Shown here: one piece after another, positions 1-9,597 of the stretch
Layout of the letters: each line of letters starts with the position of its first letter
Position numbering within the stretch: position 1 is the first letter of the stretch
Source: Sphingosinicella microcystinivorans
Lineage (GTDB): Bacteria > Pseudomonadota > Alphaproteobacteria > Sphingomonadales > Sphingomonadaceae
Reading direction: 5' to 3'
Length of the DNA stretch: 64,000 nt
Assembly: GCF_027941835.1 (NCBI RefSeq)
Contig: NZ_CP116005.1
Span: 558,001 to 622,000, forward strand
The notes under the pieces: generated by a model
What the model saw: the letters and a program-made list of their open reading frames with translations, nothing else
Told to the model about the DNA's origin: nothing
Databases searched by the model: none
Position numbers and translations under genes: made by a program

Positions 1-478
1 ACATCAGCCGCCGCCCGGCGAGATCGGCGCGCCACGCCAGTTCGTCGTAGTCGCGGTAGCTGGCGAGCCATGCCTCGACCACCAGTTCGGCGACGATGGC
101 GCCCTTCTTGCGGTCGCTCGCCGCGGCGAGGTCGCGCAGCCATTCGAAGCCGTGCACCCATTCGCGCCACGCGAGCGGCGCGCGCGCGGTCGCGAAGTTG
201 AGCGTGCGGATCGCCTCGACATGCCCGCCGAAACCGAGCTTGCCCGCCGCGATCTCGCGGCCCGCGACGGCATCGCCCGCGATCGGATCGGCCGGCGTGC
301 CGAGCAGCTTCAGCGGCGGACGTCCGCGCAGCTTGCGGTTGTGGAGCGGCGTCGCATAGCCGATGCGCGCGAGCTTTTCTGAGAGGCGCGCGCCGAGCGT
401 CCGCGCGTCGCCGCGCCCGCGCGTCAGCCGCTGGCCCCCGTCGCGCCCGCCGCCGTCCTTGCCGCCCGCATCGCTCAC
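1..478 (-). CDS. Heparinase II/III family protein, N-terminal part (runs off the window)
   Basis: The first 159 codons of a gene that continues beyond base 1. The reading frame starts at a GTG whose complement is at 476-478 and overlaps the rpe stop codon as GTGA, so the two genes are translationally coupled. The translation is rich in Trp, Arg and Ala and contains [17 protein letters not shown] and [20 protein letters not shown], which resembles the N-terminal helical region of the heparinase II/III-like proteins found beside rpe in sphingomonads. These are predicted polysaccharide lyases. The catalytic part lies outside the window, so activity and substrate cannot be judged. The family call rests on resemblance and gene position. 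Confidence 0.66.
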   Translation of the reverse strand, partial: MSDAGGKDGGGRDGGQRLTRGRGDARTLGARLSEKLARIGYATPLHNRKLRGRPPLKLLGTPADPIAGDAVAGREIAAGKLGFGGHVEAIRTLNFATARAPLAWREWVHGFEWLRDLAAASDRKKGAIVAELVVEAWLASYRDYDELAWRADLAGRRLM

Positions 479-1146
479 GCCGCGCCGCCCCCTCTCAGCC
501 GCGCGATGTTCGCCGCATAGGCGTCCGGCCCGCCGCGGAAGGTCGCCGTGCCCGCCACGAGCACGTCCGCGCCCGCCGCGATGGCGCGCGGCGCGGTCGC
601 CGTGTCGATGCCGCCGTCCACCTCGAGGTCGATGGTCTTGCCGGTCGCGTCGATCAGCCGCCGGATCGCCTCGATCTTGCGGAGCTGACTGTCGATGAAC
701 GACTGCCCGCCGAAGCCGGGGTTCACGCTCATCACCAGCACGAGGTCGAGGTCCTCGATCACGTAGTCGAGCACGTCGAGCGGCGTCGCCGGATTGAGCA
801 CGACGCCCGCCTTCTTGCCGAGCGCGCGGATGGTCTGGACGGTGCGGTGCAGGTGCGGGCCCGATTCGGGGTGCACGGAAAGGATGTCCGCGCCCGCCGC
901 CGCGAAGGCCTCGAGATACGGGTCCACCGGCGCGATCATCAGGTGCACGTCGAACGGTTTCGCCGTGTGCGGGCGCAGCGCCTTCACGACGCCCGGCCCG
1001 ATGGTGATGTTGGGCACGAAATGCCCGTCCATCACGTCGACATGGATATAGTCCGCGCCCGCCGCGTCGATGCGCCGGACCTCGGCGCCGAGGTCGGCGA
1101 AATCGGCGGAGAGGATGGAGGGCGCGATACGGACGGGCTGCTGCAT
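475..1146 (-). CDS. rpe: Ribulose-phosphate 3-epimerase
   Basis: Interconverts D-ribulose 5-phosphate and D-xylulose 5-phosphate in the cytosolic pentose phosphate pathway. The 223-residue length is normal for this (beta/alpha)8-barrel enzyme. Visible motifs are [10 protein letters not shown] at residues 7-16, [12 protein letters not shown] starting at residue 35 (Asp37 and Asp40, metal and catalytic region), VNPGFGGQ, and the phosphate-binding DGGI stretch near residue 177. The start is the ATG complement at 1144-1146. A longer open frame upstream has no family similarity. The gene lies 44 bases downstream of the rRNA methyltransferase gene and overlaps the heparinase-like gene, so the three probably form one operon. 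Confidence 0.95.
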   Translation of the reverse strand: MQQPVRIAPSILSADFADLGAEVRRIDAAGADYIHVDVMDGHFVPNITIGPGVVKALRPHTAKPFDVHLMIAPVDPYLEAFAAAGADILSVHPESGPHLHRTVQTIRALGKKAGVVLNPATPLDVLDYVIEDLDLVLVMSVNPGFGGQSFIDSQLRKIEAIRRLIDATGKTIDLEVDGGIDTATAPRAIAAGADVLVAGTATFRGGPDAYAANIARLRGGGAA

Positions 1147-1190
1147 GTGACCGGCTTTAACATCCCGTGCCGGGAGGTCAAATTCGCGGC

Positions 1191-2453
1191 CTAGTCCCTC
1201 GCGATGCGCGCCATGAAAAACCCGTCGAGCCCGCCTTCGGCGTCGAGATGGCCGGGCAGGGTCCGCACGAAACCCTCGGGATTCGGCATGAGTCCGGCAG
1301 GAAGTTCCCCGGCCTCGACCGGAACCGCCCGCGCCCACGGCGTCCGCGACAGGAACGCCGCGACCTGCGACTCGCCCTCGTCGCGTTCGAGCGAACAGAC
1401 GCAGTAGAGCATCCGGCCGCCCGGCTTCAGCATGGCGAACGCATGGTCCATCAGCGCCGCCTGCATCCGCACGAGTTCGCCGATCTGCCGCGCCGACTTG
1501 AGATGAAGAACGTCCGGGTGCCGCCGGAAGATCCCGGTGCCCGAGCAGGGCGCATCGAGCAGCACCGCGTCGAGCGGCGCGGGCGGTTTCCATTTCAGCG
1601 CATCGCCCGCGACCACCTCCGCCGACAGGCCCGTCCGCGCGAGGTTTTCACGCACGCGGGCAATGCGGTTTTCCGAAATGTCGAGCGCCGTCACGCGCGC
1701 GCCTGCGGCGGCGAGTTGCAACGTCTTGCCCCCCGGCGCGGCGCAGAGATCGGCAACGGATTCGCCCGGCTTCGGCGCAAGCAGCCGCGCCGGCAGCGAC
1801 GCCGCGAGGTCCTGCACCCACCACGCACCCTCTTCGAAACCGGGCAGCGCCTCGATGCGGCCGTGCCGCGCCAGCCGCACATGGCCGGGCATCAGCGACG
1901 TGCCGCCCAGCCGCTCCGTCCACACCGCCGTCTCGCCCGCATCGCGGAGCGTCAGGTCGAGCGGCGGCTCCGCGCCGAGCCCCGCGGCAGCGGCGGCAAC
2001 CACGTCCTCGCCCCACGCCTGCCAGCGCAGCGCCCAGAGTGCGGGCAACGTCGGCGGCGACGGCAGGGACGCCCCCTGCTTCAGCAAGGTGGAAAGCACC
2101 CCGTGCGCGAGCCTGCGCGGCCCGCCTTCGAGCAGCGGCAGCGCGGTCGCGATCACCGCGTGCGGCGGCGTTTCGAGCAGGATCGTCTGCACGAGCGCCA
2201 TGCGCAGCACCATGCGCGCCCGCGCATCGTCCGGCAGGGGCTTTCGCGTCGCGCCGTCGATCAGCGCGTCGAGATCGGGGAGGTGCCTGAGCACGCCCGA
2301 AACGATGGCGCGCGCGAGACCCCTGTCGGCAGGCGCATCCAGCTTGCGGAACGCGCGCTCGATGGCGCGGTCGAGCGGTTCGCCGCGCCACAGCACGGCC
2401 TGCAAGAGCGCAAGCGCCGCCGCGCGCGCGGGTACGCCGGAAATCTGCTCCAC
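1191..2453 (-). CDS. rsmB: 16S rRNA (cytosine-5) methyltransferase, RsmB/NOL1/NOP2/Sun family
   Basis: Predicted S-adenosylmethionine-dependent rRNA m5C methyltransferase of 420 residues. The N-terminal ~130 residues look like the NusB-like helical domain of RsmB. The C-terminal half carries the Rossmann methyltransferase: SAM motif [10 protein letters not shown], motif [12 protein letters not shown] with one of the two conserved cysteines, and LYCVCSLE with the second. Both catalytic cysteines of the family are therefore present. The start is a GTG (complement 2451-2453) only two bases after the htpX stop, which indicates coupling to htpX. The exact target cytosine is inferred from the family. 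Confidence 0.88.
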   Translation of the reverse strand: MEQISGVPARAAALALLQAVLWRGEPLDRAIERAFRKLDAPADRGLARAIVSGVLRHLPDLDALIDGATRKPLPDDARARMVLRMALVQTILLETPPHAVIATALPLLEGGPRRLAHGVLSTLLKQGASLPSPPTLPALWALRWQAWGEDVVAAAAAGLGAEPPLDLTLRDAGETAVWTERLGGTSLMPGHVRLARHGRIEALPGFEEGAWWVQDLAASLPARLLAPKPGESVADLCAAPGGKTLQLAAAGARVTALDISENRIARVRENLARTGLSAEVVAGDALKWKPPAPLDAVLLDAPCSGTGIFRRHPDVLHLKSARQIGELVRMQAALMDHAFAMLKPGGRMLYCVCSLERDEGESQVAAFLSRTPWARAVPVEAGELPAGLMPNPEGFVRTLPGHLDAEGGLDGFFMARIARD

Positions 2454-2455
2454 GC

Positions 2456-3370
2456 TCAGCGGCGGCGCTTCAGCGGATCGAGCGCGCTCACCCGGCCGCG
2501 CTCGGCGGCTTCATGAATACTTTGCGGTCGCGCACCCTGCCCCATTTCCTGCGCAATGCGGCCGAGCGCCGCGACACGGTTCTCGGGGTTCGGGTGCGTC
2601 GAGAACAGGTTGTCCATGCCGCCGCCGATCAGCGGCTCGACGATGTAGAGCTGCGCCGCCGCCGGGTTCTTCCGCGCGTAGGGGTTCGGGATGCGCGACG
2701 CGCCCGCCGCGAGTTTCTGGAGCGCGGAAGCGAGCTTCATCGGCTTGCCGCTGATCTCCGCGCCCGCGCGGTCCGCGCCGTATTCGCGCGTGCGGCTGAT
2801 CGCCATCTGCACCAGCATCGCGGCGAGCGGCGCGACGATCACCGCCGCGATGACCGCGATCGGGTTGCGGTTGTTGCCGCCGGCGAACAGCGCGAAATTG
2901 CCGAGCATCGAGATCGCGCCCGCCAGCGTCGCCGTCACCGTCATCAGCAGCGTGTCGCGGTTCTTCACGTGGCCGAGTTCGTGCGCCATCACCGCCTCGA
3001 TCTCGTCGCGGTCGAGGATGCGCAGCAGGCCGGTGGTCGCGGCAACGGCGGCGTTCTCGGGGTTCCGGCCGGTCGCGAAGGCGTTGGGCGCGTCGGTCTC
3101 GATGATGAACACCTTCGGCATGGGCAGGTCCGCGCGCTGCGCGAGGCTCTTCACGAGGCCGACGAACTCCGGCGCGCTCCGCGCGTCCACCTCGCGCGCG
3201 TTGTGCATCCGGAGCACGATCTTGTCGGCGTTCCAGATCGCGAACAGGTTCATGCCGCCCGAAATGACGAGCGCGACGAGCGCGCCGCCGCTGCCGCCAA
3301 GCATGTAGCCCAGCCCCATGAACAGCGCCGTCAGCGCCGCCAGCAGCATCACCGTCTTCATCTGACCCAT
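2456..3370 (-). CDS. htpX: Zinc metalloprotease HtpX
   Basis: Inner-membrane M48 peptidase involved in quality control of misfolded membrane proteins. The protein is 304 residues from the chosen ATG (complement 3368-3370), which follows an AAGGAG ribosome-binding site; an upstream frame extension to 3403 lacks this. Two hydrophobic segments lie at about residues 6-24 and 28-46. The zinc motif HELGH is at residues 130-134 and is followed by VKNRD. Further hydrophobic stretches follow the zinc motif, as usual for HtpX. It heads the htpX-rsmB-rpe run. Confidence 0.94.
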   Translation of the reverse strand: MGQMKTVMLLAALTALFMGLGYMLGGSGGALVALVISGGMNLFAIWNADKIVLRMHNAREVDARSAPEFVGLVKSLAQRADLPMPKVFIIETDAPNAFATGRNPENAAVAATTGLLRILDRDEIEAVMAHELGHVKNRDTLLMTVTATLAGAISMLGNFALFAGGNNRNPIAVIAAVIVAPLAAMLVQMAISRTREYGADRAGAEISGKPMKLASALQKLAAGASRIPNPYARKNPAAAQLYIVEPLIGGGMDNLFSTHPNPENRVAALGRIAQEMGQGARPQSIHEAAERGRVSALDPLKRRR

Positions 3371-3426
3371 GTCACACGAGGCTCCTTCGGTCCTCGTGAA
3401 CATTATCGGGATGGATCAGCCCCGCT

Positions 3427-4251
3427 TCAAGACTTTCCGCCGCCGAGGATGAGGCCGATGCGCTTGAAATGGCTGACCGGGAACAGCCGCGTCATCCAGT
3501 CGATGAAGCGCGCGTCGGCGCCGATCAGCACGCGGTGCTGGCGCCGTTCCATGCCGCGGATGATCGTCTCGGCGGCCTCGGCAGGCGTGGTGCGCGCCGC
3601 CTTCTCGAACTCGTCGCCCGAATCGAGCGCGTTGGTGCGCCCGTCCATGCCCTTGATGAACTTGGCGTTGCGCGCGACGTTGGTCTTGATGCCGCCCGGG
3701 TGCACGCGGATCACGGCGATGTGGGGATCGGTCTCGCCAAGCTCCAGATACAGCGCCTCGGTGAGCCCGCGCACCGCGTACTTGGAGGCGTTGTAGGCGG
3801 ACTGGGTCGGATAGCCCATCATGCCGAACACCGACGAGATGTTCACCAGCCACGCATCGGCGGACTTGCGAAGGTGCGGGATGGCGTGGCGGCAGCCGTT
3901 CACGACCGCGCCGAAGTTCACCGCCATCACCCGGTCGAAATCCGCCTTCGGCGTATCGGCGAACGGCGCCACCACCGAAAGCCCGGCGTTGTTGATGATG
4001 CCGTCGAGCCCGCCGTATTCCGCCGCGGCCGCATCGATCCAGCCTTTCAGCGCCTCGTCGTCCGTCACGTCGAACGCGGCCGTCGTGTGCGGATAATTGC
4101 CGAGCAGCCGCGATGTTTCGGCAAGCCCCGCTGCGTCCTTGTCGGAAAGCGCGAGCCTAGCGCCGCGCTTCGCAAGGCCCAGCGCCAGCGCGCGCCCGAT
4201 GCCGCTTCCGGCGCCCGTCACCGCGATCGCCCGGCCTTCAAGGCTTTTCAT
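3427..4251 (-). CDS. Short-chain dehydrogenase/reductase
   Basis: A 274-residue Rossmann-fold oxidoreductase of the classical SDR type. The NAD(P)-binding motif TGAGSGIG is at residues 12-19, NNAG at 87-90, and the catalytic Ser-Tyr-Lys set is Ser139/140, Tyr153 and Lys157 (YNASK). The C-terminal extension (PVSHFKRIGLILGGGK) is somewhat hydrophobic and basic, seen in SDRs that associate with membranes or lipid substrates. The ATG at 4249-4251 is preferred because GGAGGTGG precedes it; a GTG at 4258-4260 lies within that ribosome-binding site. The substrate cannot be assigned. Confidence 0.9.
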   Translation of the reverse strand: MKSLEGRAIAVTGAGSGIGRALALGLAKRGARLALSDKDAAGLAETSRLLGNYPHTTAAFDVTDDEALKGWIDAAAAEYGGLDGIINNAGLSVVAPFADTPKADFDRVMAVNFGAVVNGCRHAIPHLRKSADAWLVNISSVFGMMGYPTQSAYNASKYAVRGLTEALYLELGETDPHIAVIRVHPGGIKTNVARNAKFIKGMDGRTNALDSGDEFEKAARTTPAEAAETIIRGMERRQHRVLIGADARFIDWMTRLFPVSHFKRIGLILGGGKS

Positions 4252-4333
4252 GTCGTCCACCTCCCTCTATCCCGCCTGCATGGTGCCGCGCCGAGCGCGG
4301 GGCGCACAGCTATGAATATGGTGGAAGAGCGCG

Positions 4334-4477
4334 ATGGAAGACCCGAAGCCTGCGAAAGCCGAAAAGCCCGCGAAGCCCGATGAGGCGCCGAAGCTGAAGG
4401 AGGAAGGCGGCCCCGCCGGCCCCGACCCGGTGCGCTACGGCGACTGGGAAAGAAAGGGCATCGCCGTCGATTTCTGA
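4334..4477 (+). CDS. SDHAF4/DUF1674 family small protein
   Basis: A 47-residue protein on the plus strand. It begins with a Lys/Pro/Ala-rich segment and ends in GPDPVRYGDWERKGIAVDF, which matches the GP-DP-RYGDWE-KG---DF signature of DUF1674, the bacterial relatives of the mitochondrial succinate dehydrogenase assembly factor SDHAF4. In mitochondria that factor helps flavinylated SdhA join the complex; the role here is inferred. GGAAGAG lies five bases before the ATG. Succinate dehydrogenase genes are not in the window. The stop codon lies in the loop of a hairpin. Confidence 0.86.
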   Translation: MEDPKPAKAEKPAKPDEAPKLKEEGGPAGPDPVRYGDWERKGIAVDF

Positions 4478-4493
4478 CAGCAATGCCCTTTCA

Positions 4494-4522
4494 GAAACGC
4501 CGCCGACCGGCGGCGGCGTTTC
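4494..4522. terminator. Perfect 12-bp inverted repeat between convergent genes
   Basis: GAAACGCCGCCG (4494-4505) pairs perfectly with CGGCGGCGTTTC (4511-4522) around a 5-base loop. It lies between the stop codons of the SDHAF4-like gene and the PEP-CTERM protease gene, so it probably ends both transcripts, although neither side has a good T-run. A second possible stem, GAAAGGGCAT (4452-4461) with ATGCCCTTTC (4483-4492), lies just before it. Confidence 0.6.
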
Positions 4523-4530
4523 GGGGGAGC

Positions 4531-5700
4531 TTACGCGGCCTTGCGGCGGCGGCGCGCGGCGAGCGCACCGACGACGCCGAGACCGAACAGGCCGATCATG
4601 CCCGGCTCCGGCAGCCAGATCATGCGCAGTTCGCCCCGAAGCATCGCGTAGATCTCGTCGAGATAGAAGGACACGCGCGTGTCGCCCGACATCTCGCCGA
4701 AGCTGGAGTTGGTGCAGGCGTTCGACGCCGGCGTGACGCCGGCATCGACACCCGGCGCGTTCGAGTCGGGGTCGATGAACCCGGGACCGCAGGCGCCGTC
4801 GAACACCGCACCCGTGATGCCGAACGATGTGATGCCGGCCAGCAGACCGCCGATGAAGGTGGGACCGCCTGAATCGCCGCCGGAGCTGTTCACTTCGGTG
4901 CGCACGCCGTCGATGACGACACCGGTGTCATGCGCGAAGCAGAACTCGAGGCCGCCGCAGAATATCCGATCGACCGTGCCGAACACGTCGTTCTCGTCGA
5001 GTCCGCTGTCGAAATCGAACAGCAGCACGCCGTCGCCGACATCCTCGAAGATGTCGCTGCCGAGCGCCTCGTAGATGTTGTTGCCCGCGCGCTTGTCGAA
5101 ATCGTCGGCCGCAGGCGTCAGGCCGCGCGTGCCCGCCGTGCCCTCGCCCGTCGTGCCGAAGCCGACCTTGGTGTGAACCTGTCCGAGTTCGTCGCCGCCG
5201 GTGTAGACGCCGTAGATTTCCTCGCCGTTCGACGCCGACGTCTTGAGCTTGATGAAGGCGATGTCGTTCTCGGGGAAATTGAAGCCCGGATGCACCCAGT
5301 AGCTGAACGCTTCGTACTCGGCATCGAAGGTTGAGCCGGCAAGGCCGTTGCCCGCACCGGTGCGGAAACGGATGCGGTTGAGATCGGGCGCATCGACGCA
5401 GTGCGCCGCCGTGACGACGACATCCGCGGCGATGAACGTGCCGGTGCAGACGGTGATGAAGCCCGCCGCGTCCAGTTCATCGGTGTTCATGATGAGGCCG
5501 CCGACGCCCGAGTAGGCGCTTGCCCCCACCTTGAACTGCGGGTCGTTGACCTGGCTGAGGCTGGAAACCACCAGCTTCGGCTGCAACAGGGCCTTGTTGT
5601 CGGCCAGTGAAATCTTGGCAATGCCGCCAGCGAGCGCGGACGACGAAGCGATGAGCCCCAGCGCGATCGCGCAAGGCCCGGCAAGACTGGATTTTTTCAT
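4531..5700 (-). CDS. Secreted trypsin-like serine protease with PEP-CTERM sorting signal
   Basis: A 389-residue exported S1-family protease. A Sec signal peptide occupies residues 1-24 (cleavage after SSALA). The catalytic triad is visible: His100 in TAAHC, Asp146 in ENDIAFI and Ser277 in GGDSGGP. The C-terminus has the exosortase-recognised PEP-CTERM layout: WLPEPG, a hydrophobic helix, then ARRRRKAA. Such proteins are retained at the cell envelope and are processed by exosortase in strains that make exopolysaccharide. The ATG at 5698-5700 follows GGGTGGG. An Asp-rich insert (about residues 198-245) separates Asp146 from Ser277. No exosortase gene is in the window. Confidence 0.9.
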   Translation of the reverse strand: MKKSSLAGPCAIALGLIASSSALAGGIAKISLADNKALLQPKLVVSSLSQVNDPQFKVGASAYSGVGGLIMNTDELDAAGFITVCTGTFIAADVVVTAAHCVDAPDLNRIRFRTGAGNGLAGSTFDAEYEAFSYWVHPGFNFPENDIAFIKLKTSASNGEEIYGVYTGGDELGQVHTKVGFGTTGEGTAGTRGLTPAADDFDKRAGNNIYEALGSDIFEDVGDGVLLFDFDSGLDENDVFGTVDRIFCGGLEFCFAHDTGVVIDGVRTEVNSSGGDSGGPTFIGGLLAGITSFGITGAVFDGACGPGFIDPDSNAPGVDAGVTPASNACTNSSFGEMSGDTRVSFYLDEIYAMLRGELRMIWLPEPGMIGLFGLGVVGALAARRRRKAA

Positions 5701-5906
5701 TTTTCCCACCCTGACACTAGAGACGCAGACCCCTCCCAGCAGGGGTACGCACGGCGTGCCGCGTGGCGGACACGCAGATGGGATCAGCCAAGCAAGGGCC
5801 GGGCCACCTCTGGCGGCGGCCACGAAATCATGCGGTTAACATTCCGGCCCGGAAACATTGTTGTTCGATTGTAAAATATGGCGACAGAGCGCTGCCGACA
5901 ACGCGC

Positions 5907-6884
5907 TCAGGCATCCTCGCTGCGCAGCGGCCGCGAGAGCAGCGCGGCGATCACCGTATCCACCGATGCGCTGCCGTCCAGCAGGCTGCACACGGCGCGC
6001 GTGATCGGCATGTCGATGCCGAGCTCGTCCGCGGCGGCTTGCAATACCGGCGCGGTGAACGCCCCTTCGGCGACGGTCAGGCGGTCGCTGAGCAGTTCCC
6101 GCGCCGTCCGGCCCTCGCCGAGGCCGTGCCCGAGCGAGAAGTTGCGCGACTGCGTCGAGGAACAGGTGAGCACCAGATCGCCGAGCCCGGAGAGGCCGCG
6201 CATGGTTTCGGAGCGCGCGCCCTTGGCGATGCCGAAGCGCAGCATTTCCGCAAACCCCCGGCTGATCAGCGCCGCGCGGGCGTTTTCGCCGAGCTTTCGC
6301 CCGACGACGACGCCGCACGCGATGGCGAGCACGTTCTTGATCGCGCCGCCGACCTCCGCGCCGATCACGTCGTCCGTCCAGTAGGGGCGGAAGCGCGGCG
6401 CGGCGATGCGCGCGATCAGCCGGTCGGCGAGCGCGCGGTCGGCGCACGCGAAGGTGATCGCGGTCGGCAGGCCCGTCGCCACCTCGCGCGCGAACGTCGG
6501 GCCGGAAAGCACGGCAAGCGGCGCCTCCGGCAGCACTTCCGCCGCGACCTCGCCGACAAGCCGCCGCGTCGCCGCCTCGATGCCCTTGGCGCAGAGCACG
6601 ATCGGCGTATCCCGGTTCGGCACGCCGGCGAGCACCGTCCGCACGTGCTGCGCGGGCGCAACGACGAGCAGCATCCCGCAATCGCCGAGCGCGCCGAGGT
6701 CGCTCGTGGCAACGATCGCGTCGGAAAGGCGGACGCCGGGAAGGAACAGCCGGTTCTCGCGCGCGGCGTTGATGTCCTGCACCACCTCCGGCTCGCGTGC
6801 CCACAGCACCACGTCGCCGCCCGAGGCCGCGACTTCGGCCAGCGCCGTTCCCCACGCCCCGCCGCCGATGACTCCGACCTTCAT
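5907..6884 (-). CDS. gpsA: Glycerol-3-phosphate dehydrogenase [NAD(P)+]
   Basis: Reduces dihydroxyacetone phosphate to sn-glycerol 3-phosphate, the backbone of phospholipids. The 325-residue protein has the N-terminal dinucleotide motif GGGAWG at residues 7-12, the SGPTFA segment, the catalytic-lysine stretch [13 protein letters not shown], and the C-terminal substrate-binding signature [12 protein letters not shown]. The start ATG overlaps the tsaD stop by ATGA (6881-6884), so the two are co-transcribed and probably translationally coupled. An alternative in-frame start further upstream would lie inside tsaD and is not needed. Confidence 0.95.
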   Translation of the reverse strand: MKVGVIGGGAWGTALAEVAASGGDVVLWAREPEVVQDINAARENRLFLPGVRLSDAIVATSDLGALGDCGMLLVVAPAQHVRTVLAGVPNRDTPIVLCAKGIEAATRRLVGEVAAEVLPEAPLAVLSGPTFAREVATGLPTAITFACADRALADRLIARIAAPRFRPYWTDDVIGAEVGGAIKNVLAIACGVVVGRKLGENARAALISRGFAEMLRFGIAKGARSETMRGLSGLGDLVLTCSSTQSRNFSLGHGLGEGRTARELLSDRLTVAEGAFTAPVLQAAADELGIDMPITRAVCSLLDGSASVDTVIAALLSRPLRSEDA

Positions 6885-7915
6885 GCCTTCACTCCCGCGC
6901 CGCGCACCGGTTCCGCCGCCGGGTCGAGCGGCCAGCGCGCGCGCGCCGGCACGTCGAGCGCATCCGTGTACCCGGCCCGCAGCCGTTCGATGCCCGCCCA
7001 TGCGATCATCGCGGCATTGTCCGTGCAGAGCGCGAGCGGCGGCGCAGTGAAGCCGAGGCCGCTTTCATCGGCGAGCCGCTGGAGCGCCGCCCGGATCGCT
7101 GCGTTCGCCGCGACGCCCCCCGCCACGACGAGCCGCGTCGCCTCGGGCATCCGTTCGAGCGCGCGCCGCGTCCGGTCGACGAGGCAGTCGACGACCGCCT
7201 GCTGGAAACTCGCCGCCAGATCGGGAACGGACGGCGGATTCGCGCCTTCGGCTGCACGCAGCACGGCGCTTTTCAGCCCCGCGAACGAGAAGTTGGAATC
7301 GCCGCTCCCCAGAAGCGGGCGCGGCAGCGGCACGGCCTTCGGATCGCCGTCCTTCGCCGCGCGCTCGACGGCGGGACCGCCGGGAAAGCCGAGCCCCAGA
7401 ATCTTCGCCACCTTGTCGAACGCCTCGCCCGCCGCGTCGTCTATCGTCGTCGCGAGCCGCCGGTAGCGCCCAACGCCCTCCACGCCGAGCAACTGGCAAT
7501 GCCCGCCGGACGTCAGCAGCAGCAGATAGGGGAAATCGAGCGTGGGGTCCGCAAGCCGCGCCGAGAGCGCATGGCCTTCGAGGTGGTTGACCGCGACGAG
7601 CGGCTTGCCGCTCGCCAGCGCCAGCGCCTTGCCGGTGACGAGCCCGACCATCACGCCGCCGATGAGGCCTGGCCCCGCCGTCGCCGCGACGGCATCGAGA
7701 TCGCCGAAGCCGATGCCCGCCTCCGCCATCACCGCCTCGACGAGCGGGGCCAGCCGGTCGACGTGCGCCCGCGCCGCGATCTCCGGCACGACGCCGCCAT
7801 AGGGGCGGTGCGCCTCCTCCTGCCCGGCGATGCGCTGGGCAAGGATGGTGCGGTTTCCGTCGACGAGCGCCGCCGCCGTTTCGTCGCAGCTCGATTCAAG
7901 GCCCAGAACAATCAT
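6881..7915 (-). CDS. tsaD: tRNA N6-adenosine threonylcarbamoyltransferase TsaD
   Basis: Transfers the threonylcarbamoyl group to A37 of ANN-decoding tRNAs, together with TsaB and TsaE. The protein has 344 residues. The ASKHA-fold signatures are present: GLESSCDET at residues 5-13, metal ligands His111 and His115 in NHLEGH, the loop [10 protein letters not shown], and a late Asp in CTDNAA. It is divergent from hemC, with about 50 bases between the starts, and overlaps gpsA downstream. Confidence 0.96.
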   Translation of the reverse strand: MIVLGLESSCDETAAALVDGNRTILAQRIAGQEEAHRPYGGVVPEIAARAHVDRLAPLVEAVMAEAGIGFGDLDAVAATAGPGLIGGVMVGLVTGKALALASGKPLVAVNHLEGHALSARLADPTLDFPYLLLLTSGGHCQLLGVEGVGRYRRLATTIDDAAGEAFDKVAKILGLGFPGGPAVERAAKDGDPKAVPLPRPLLGSGDSNFSFAGLKSAVLRAAEGANPPSVPDLAASFQQAVVDCLVDRTRRALERMPEATRLVVAGGVAANAAIRAALQRLADESGLGFTAPPLALCTDNAAMIAWAGIERLRAGYTDALDVPARARWPLDPAAEPVRGAGVKA

Positions 7916-7966
7916 GGCAGAACGATCATATTGTCTCCGCGCCCGTAACTAGATACGCCGCCCCCC

Positions 7967-8893
7967 ATGCACAAGGCTGAGCCTCTGAAACTCGGAACGC
8001 GCGGGTCGCCGCTCGCGCTCGTCCAGGCGCGCGCCGCCGCCGCCGCGCTCGTCGCCGCGCACGGCTGGCGCGAGGACAGGATCGAGATCGTCCCCATCAA
8101 GACCACCGGCGACAAGGTGCAGGACCGCCCGCTCGCCGAGATCGGCGGCAAGGCGCTCTGGACCAAGGAACTCGACCGCGCGCTCATCGCGGGCGAGATC
8201 GACTTCGCCGTCCATTCCGCCAAGGACATGGAAAGCATCCGTCCCGAGGCCATCGCGCTCGCAGCGGCGCTGCCGCGCGCCGACGTGCGCGAGCGGATCA
8301 TCGGCGTTCCCGGCCTCGACGCCCTGAAGCCGGGGATGCGCGTCGGCACCACCTCGCCGCGCCGCGCCGCGCAGCTTCTGGCGCGCGTCCCCGGCCTCGG
8401 CCTCGTGCCGTTCCGGGGCAATGTCGCGACGCGTCTTGCCCGCATCGAAGCGGGAGAGGCCGATGCGACGCTGCTCGCGAGCGCCGGGCTCGCGCGGCTC
8501 GGGATGCACGATGTCGGCACGCCGATACCGGTCGAGGCGATGCTCCCCGCGCCGGGGCAGGCGATCATCGCGATCGAGGCCCGCGCCGGCGACGACGCCG
8601 TGCTCGGCCGCCTCGCCGCGGTGAGCGACGCCGACGCGATGACGGCGCTCGTCGCCGAGCGCGCCTTCGCCGCAGCGCTCGGCGGCAGCTGCCACAGCCC
8701 GGTCGCCGCCTATGCCGAGCCGCACGGCGCAGGCTTCCGTCTTCGCGCCGAGATCCTCGGTCCGGACGGTCAGGAACGCATTGCAGGAGAAACGCACTTT
8801 CCGGATTCGGATGCGGCAGCAGCCGCCGTCGCGCTTGCAAAAACCCTTCTCAATCGGGCCTCGCCCGCCCTTCGGAGTCTCTTTGTCGCATGA
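7967..8893 (+). CDS. hemC: Hydroxymethylbilane synthase (porphobilinogen deaminase)
   Basis: Condenses four porphobilinogen molecules to hydroxymethylbilane in haem biosynthesis. The 308-residue protein shows LKLGTRGSPLAL near the N-terminus, the HSAKD segment (residues 83-87), the Arg-containing TTSPRR, and Cys242 in GGSCHSPVA, to which the dipyrromethane cofactor attaches. The ATG is the only sensible start, since the intergenic space to tsaD is short. Its stop overlaps the hemD start (ATGA, 8890-8893). Confidence 0.96.
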   Translation: MHKAEPLKLGTRGSPLALVQARAAAAALVAAHGWREDRIEIVPIKTTGDKVQDRPLAEIGGKALWTKELDRALIAGEIDFAVHSAKDMESIRPEAIALAAALPRADVRERIIGVPGLDALKPGMRVGTTSPRRAAQLLARVPGLGLVPFRGNVATRLARIEAGEADATLLASAGLARLGMHDVGTPIPVEAMLPAPGQAIIAIEARAGDDAVLGRLAAVSDADAMTALVAERAFAAALGGSCHSPVAAYAEPHGAGFRLRAEILGPDGQERIAGETHFPDSDAAAAAVALAKTLLNRASPALRSLFVA

Positions 8894-9597
8894 GTCGTGT
8901 CCTGATTACCCGCCCGCAGCCCGGCGCTGCGGAAACCGCCGCCCGTCTCCGCGCGCTCGGCCACGAGCCCGTGGTCGTCCCGCTGTTCGAAGTGGCGGCC
9001 AGGGACTGGACGCCGCCCGCCGCGATGCCCGACGCCGTCATGCTGACGAGCGCCGCGGCCGCGCGCGAAGGCGGCGCGGCGATGGCGCCCTTTCTGGGGC
9101 TGCCCTGCTTCTGCGTGGGCGAACGCACCGCCGCCGCCGCGCGCAGCGCCGGCTTCACCGACGTTCGCACGCCTGACGTCTGCGACGGCGGCGAGCTGCT
9201 CGGCGCCATCGCCGCGGCGCTCAAGGGCAACGTGCTGCACCTCAGCGGCCTTGAAATCGCGAGCTATGCGCCGCCGCGCGGCCTGCGGCTCGACCGGCGC
9301 ATCGTCTACGGCGCCAGCTTCCACGGCTGGTCCGACGCGGAGCGCGCCGCGGCGCTGACGGCCGAGGTCGCGCTCGTCTATTCGCCGCGCGGCGGCGAGG
9401 CGCTTGCCGCCGCGCTCGGTGCGGGTCGCAGCGCCGTCCGGCTGGCCGCGATCAGCCGCAACGCGGCAGCCGCCGCGGGCGACGGCTGGGCCGCCCGCGC
9501 GATCGCGGCCTTCCCGGACGAGGACGCGCTGTTTGCGGCGGCCGGGCTGTTGTGCGAGAAGCAGGCTGGTGAGGCACCGCTGACGAGGACCGGATGA
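8890..9597 (+). CDS. hemD: Uroporphyrinogen-III synthase
   Basis: Cyclises hydroxymethylbilane to uroporphyrinogen III. At 235 residues it has the expected size and the weakly conserved features of HemD: an N-terminal LITRPQPGAAETA, the mid-protein LTSAAAAREG, and LHLSGLEIAS in the second domain. The family is poorly conserved, so position matters: the gene overlaps hemC upstream (ATGA) and the mitofilin-like gene downstream (ATGA), the usual alphaproteobacterial arrangement. Confidence 0.91.
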   Translation: MSRVLITRPQPGAAETAARLRALGHEPVVVPLFEVAARDWTPPAAMPDAVMLTSAAAAREGGAAMAPFLGLPCFCVGERTAAAARSAGFTDVRTPDVCDGGELLGAIAAALKGNVLHLSGLEIASYAPPRGLRLDRRIVYGASFHGWSDAERAAALTAEVALVYSPRGGEALAAALGAGRSAVRLAAISRNAAAAAGDGWAARAIAAFPDEDALFAAAGLLCEKQAGEAPLTRTG

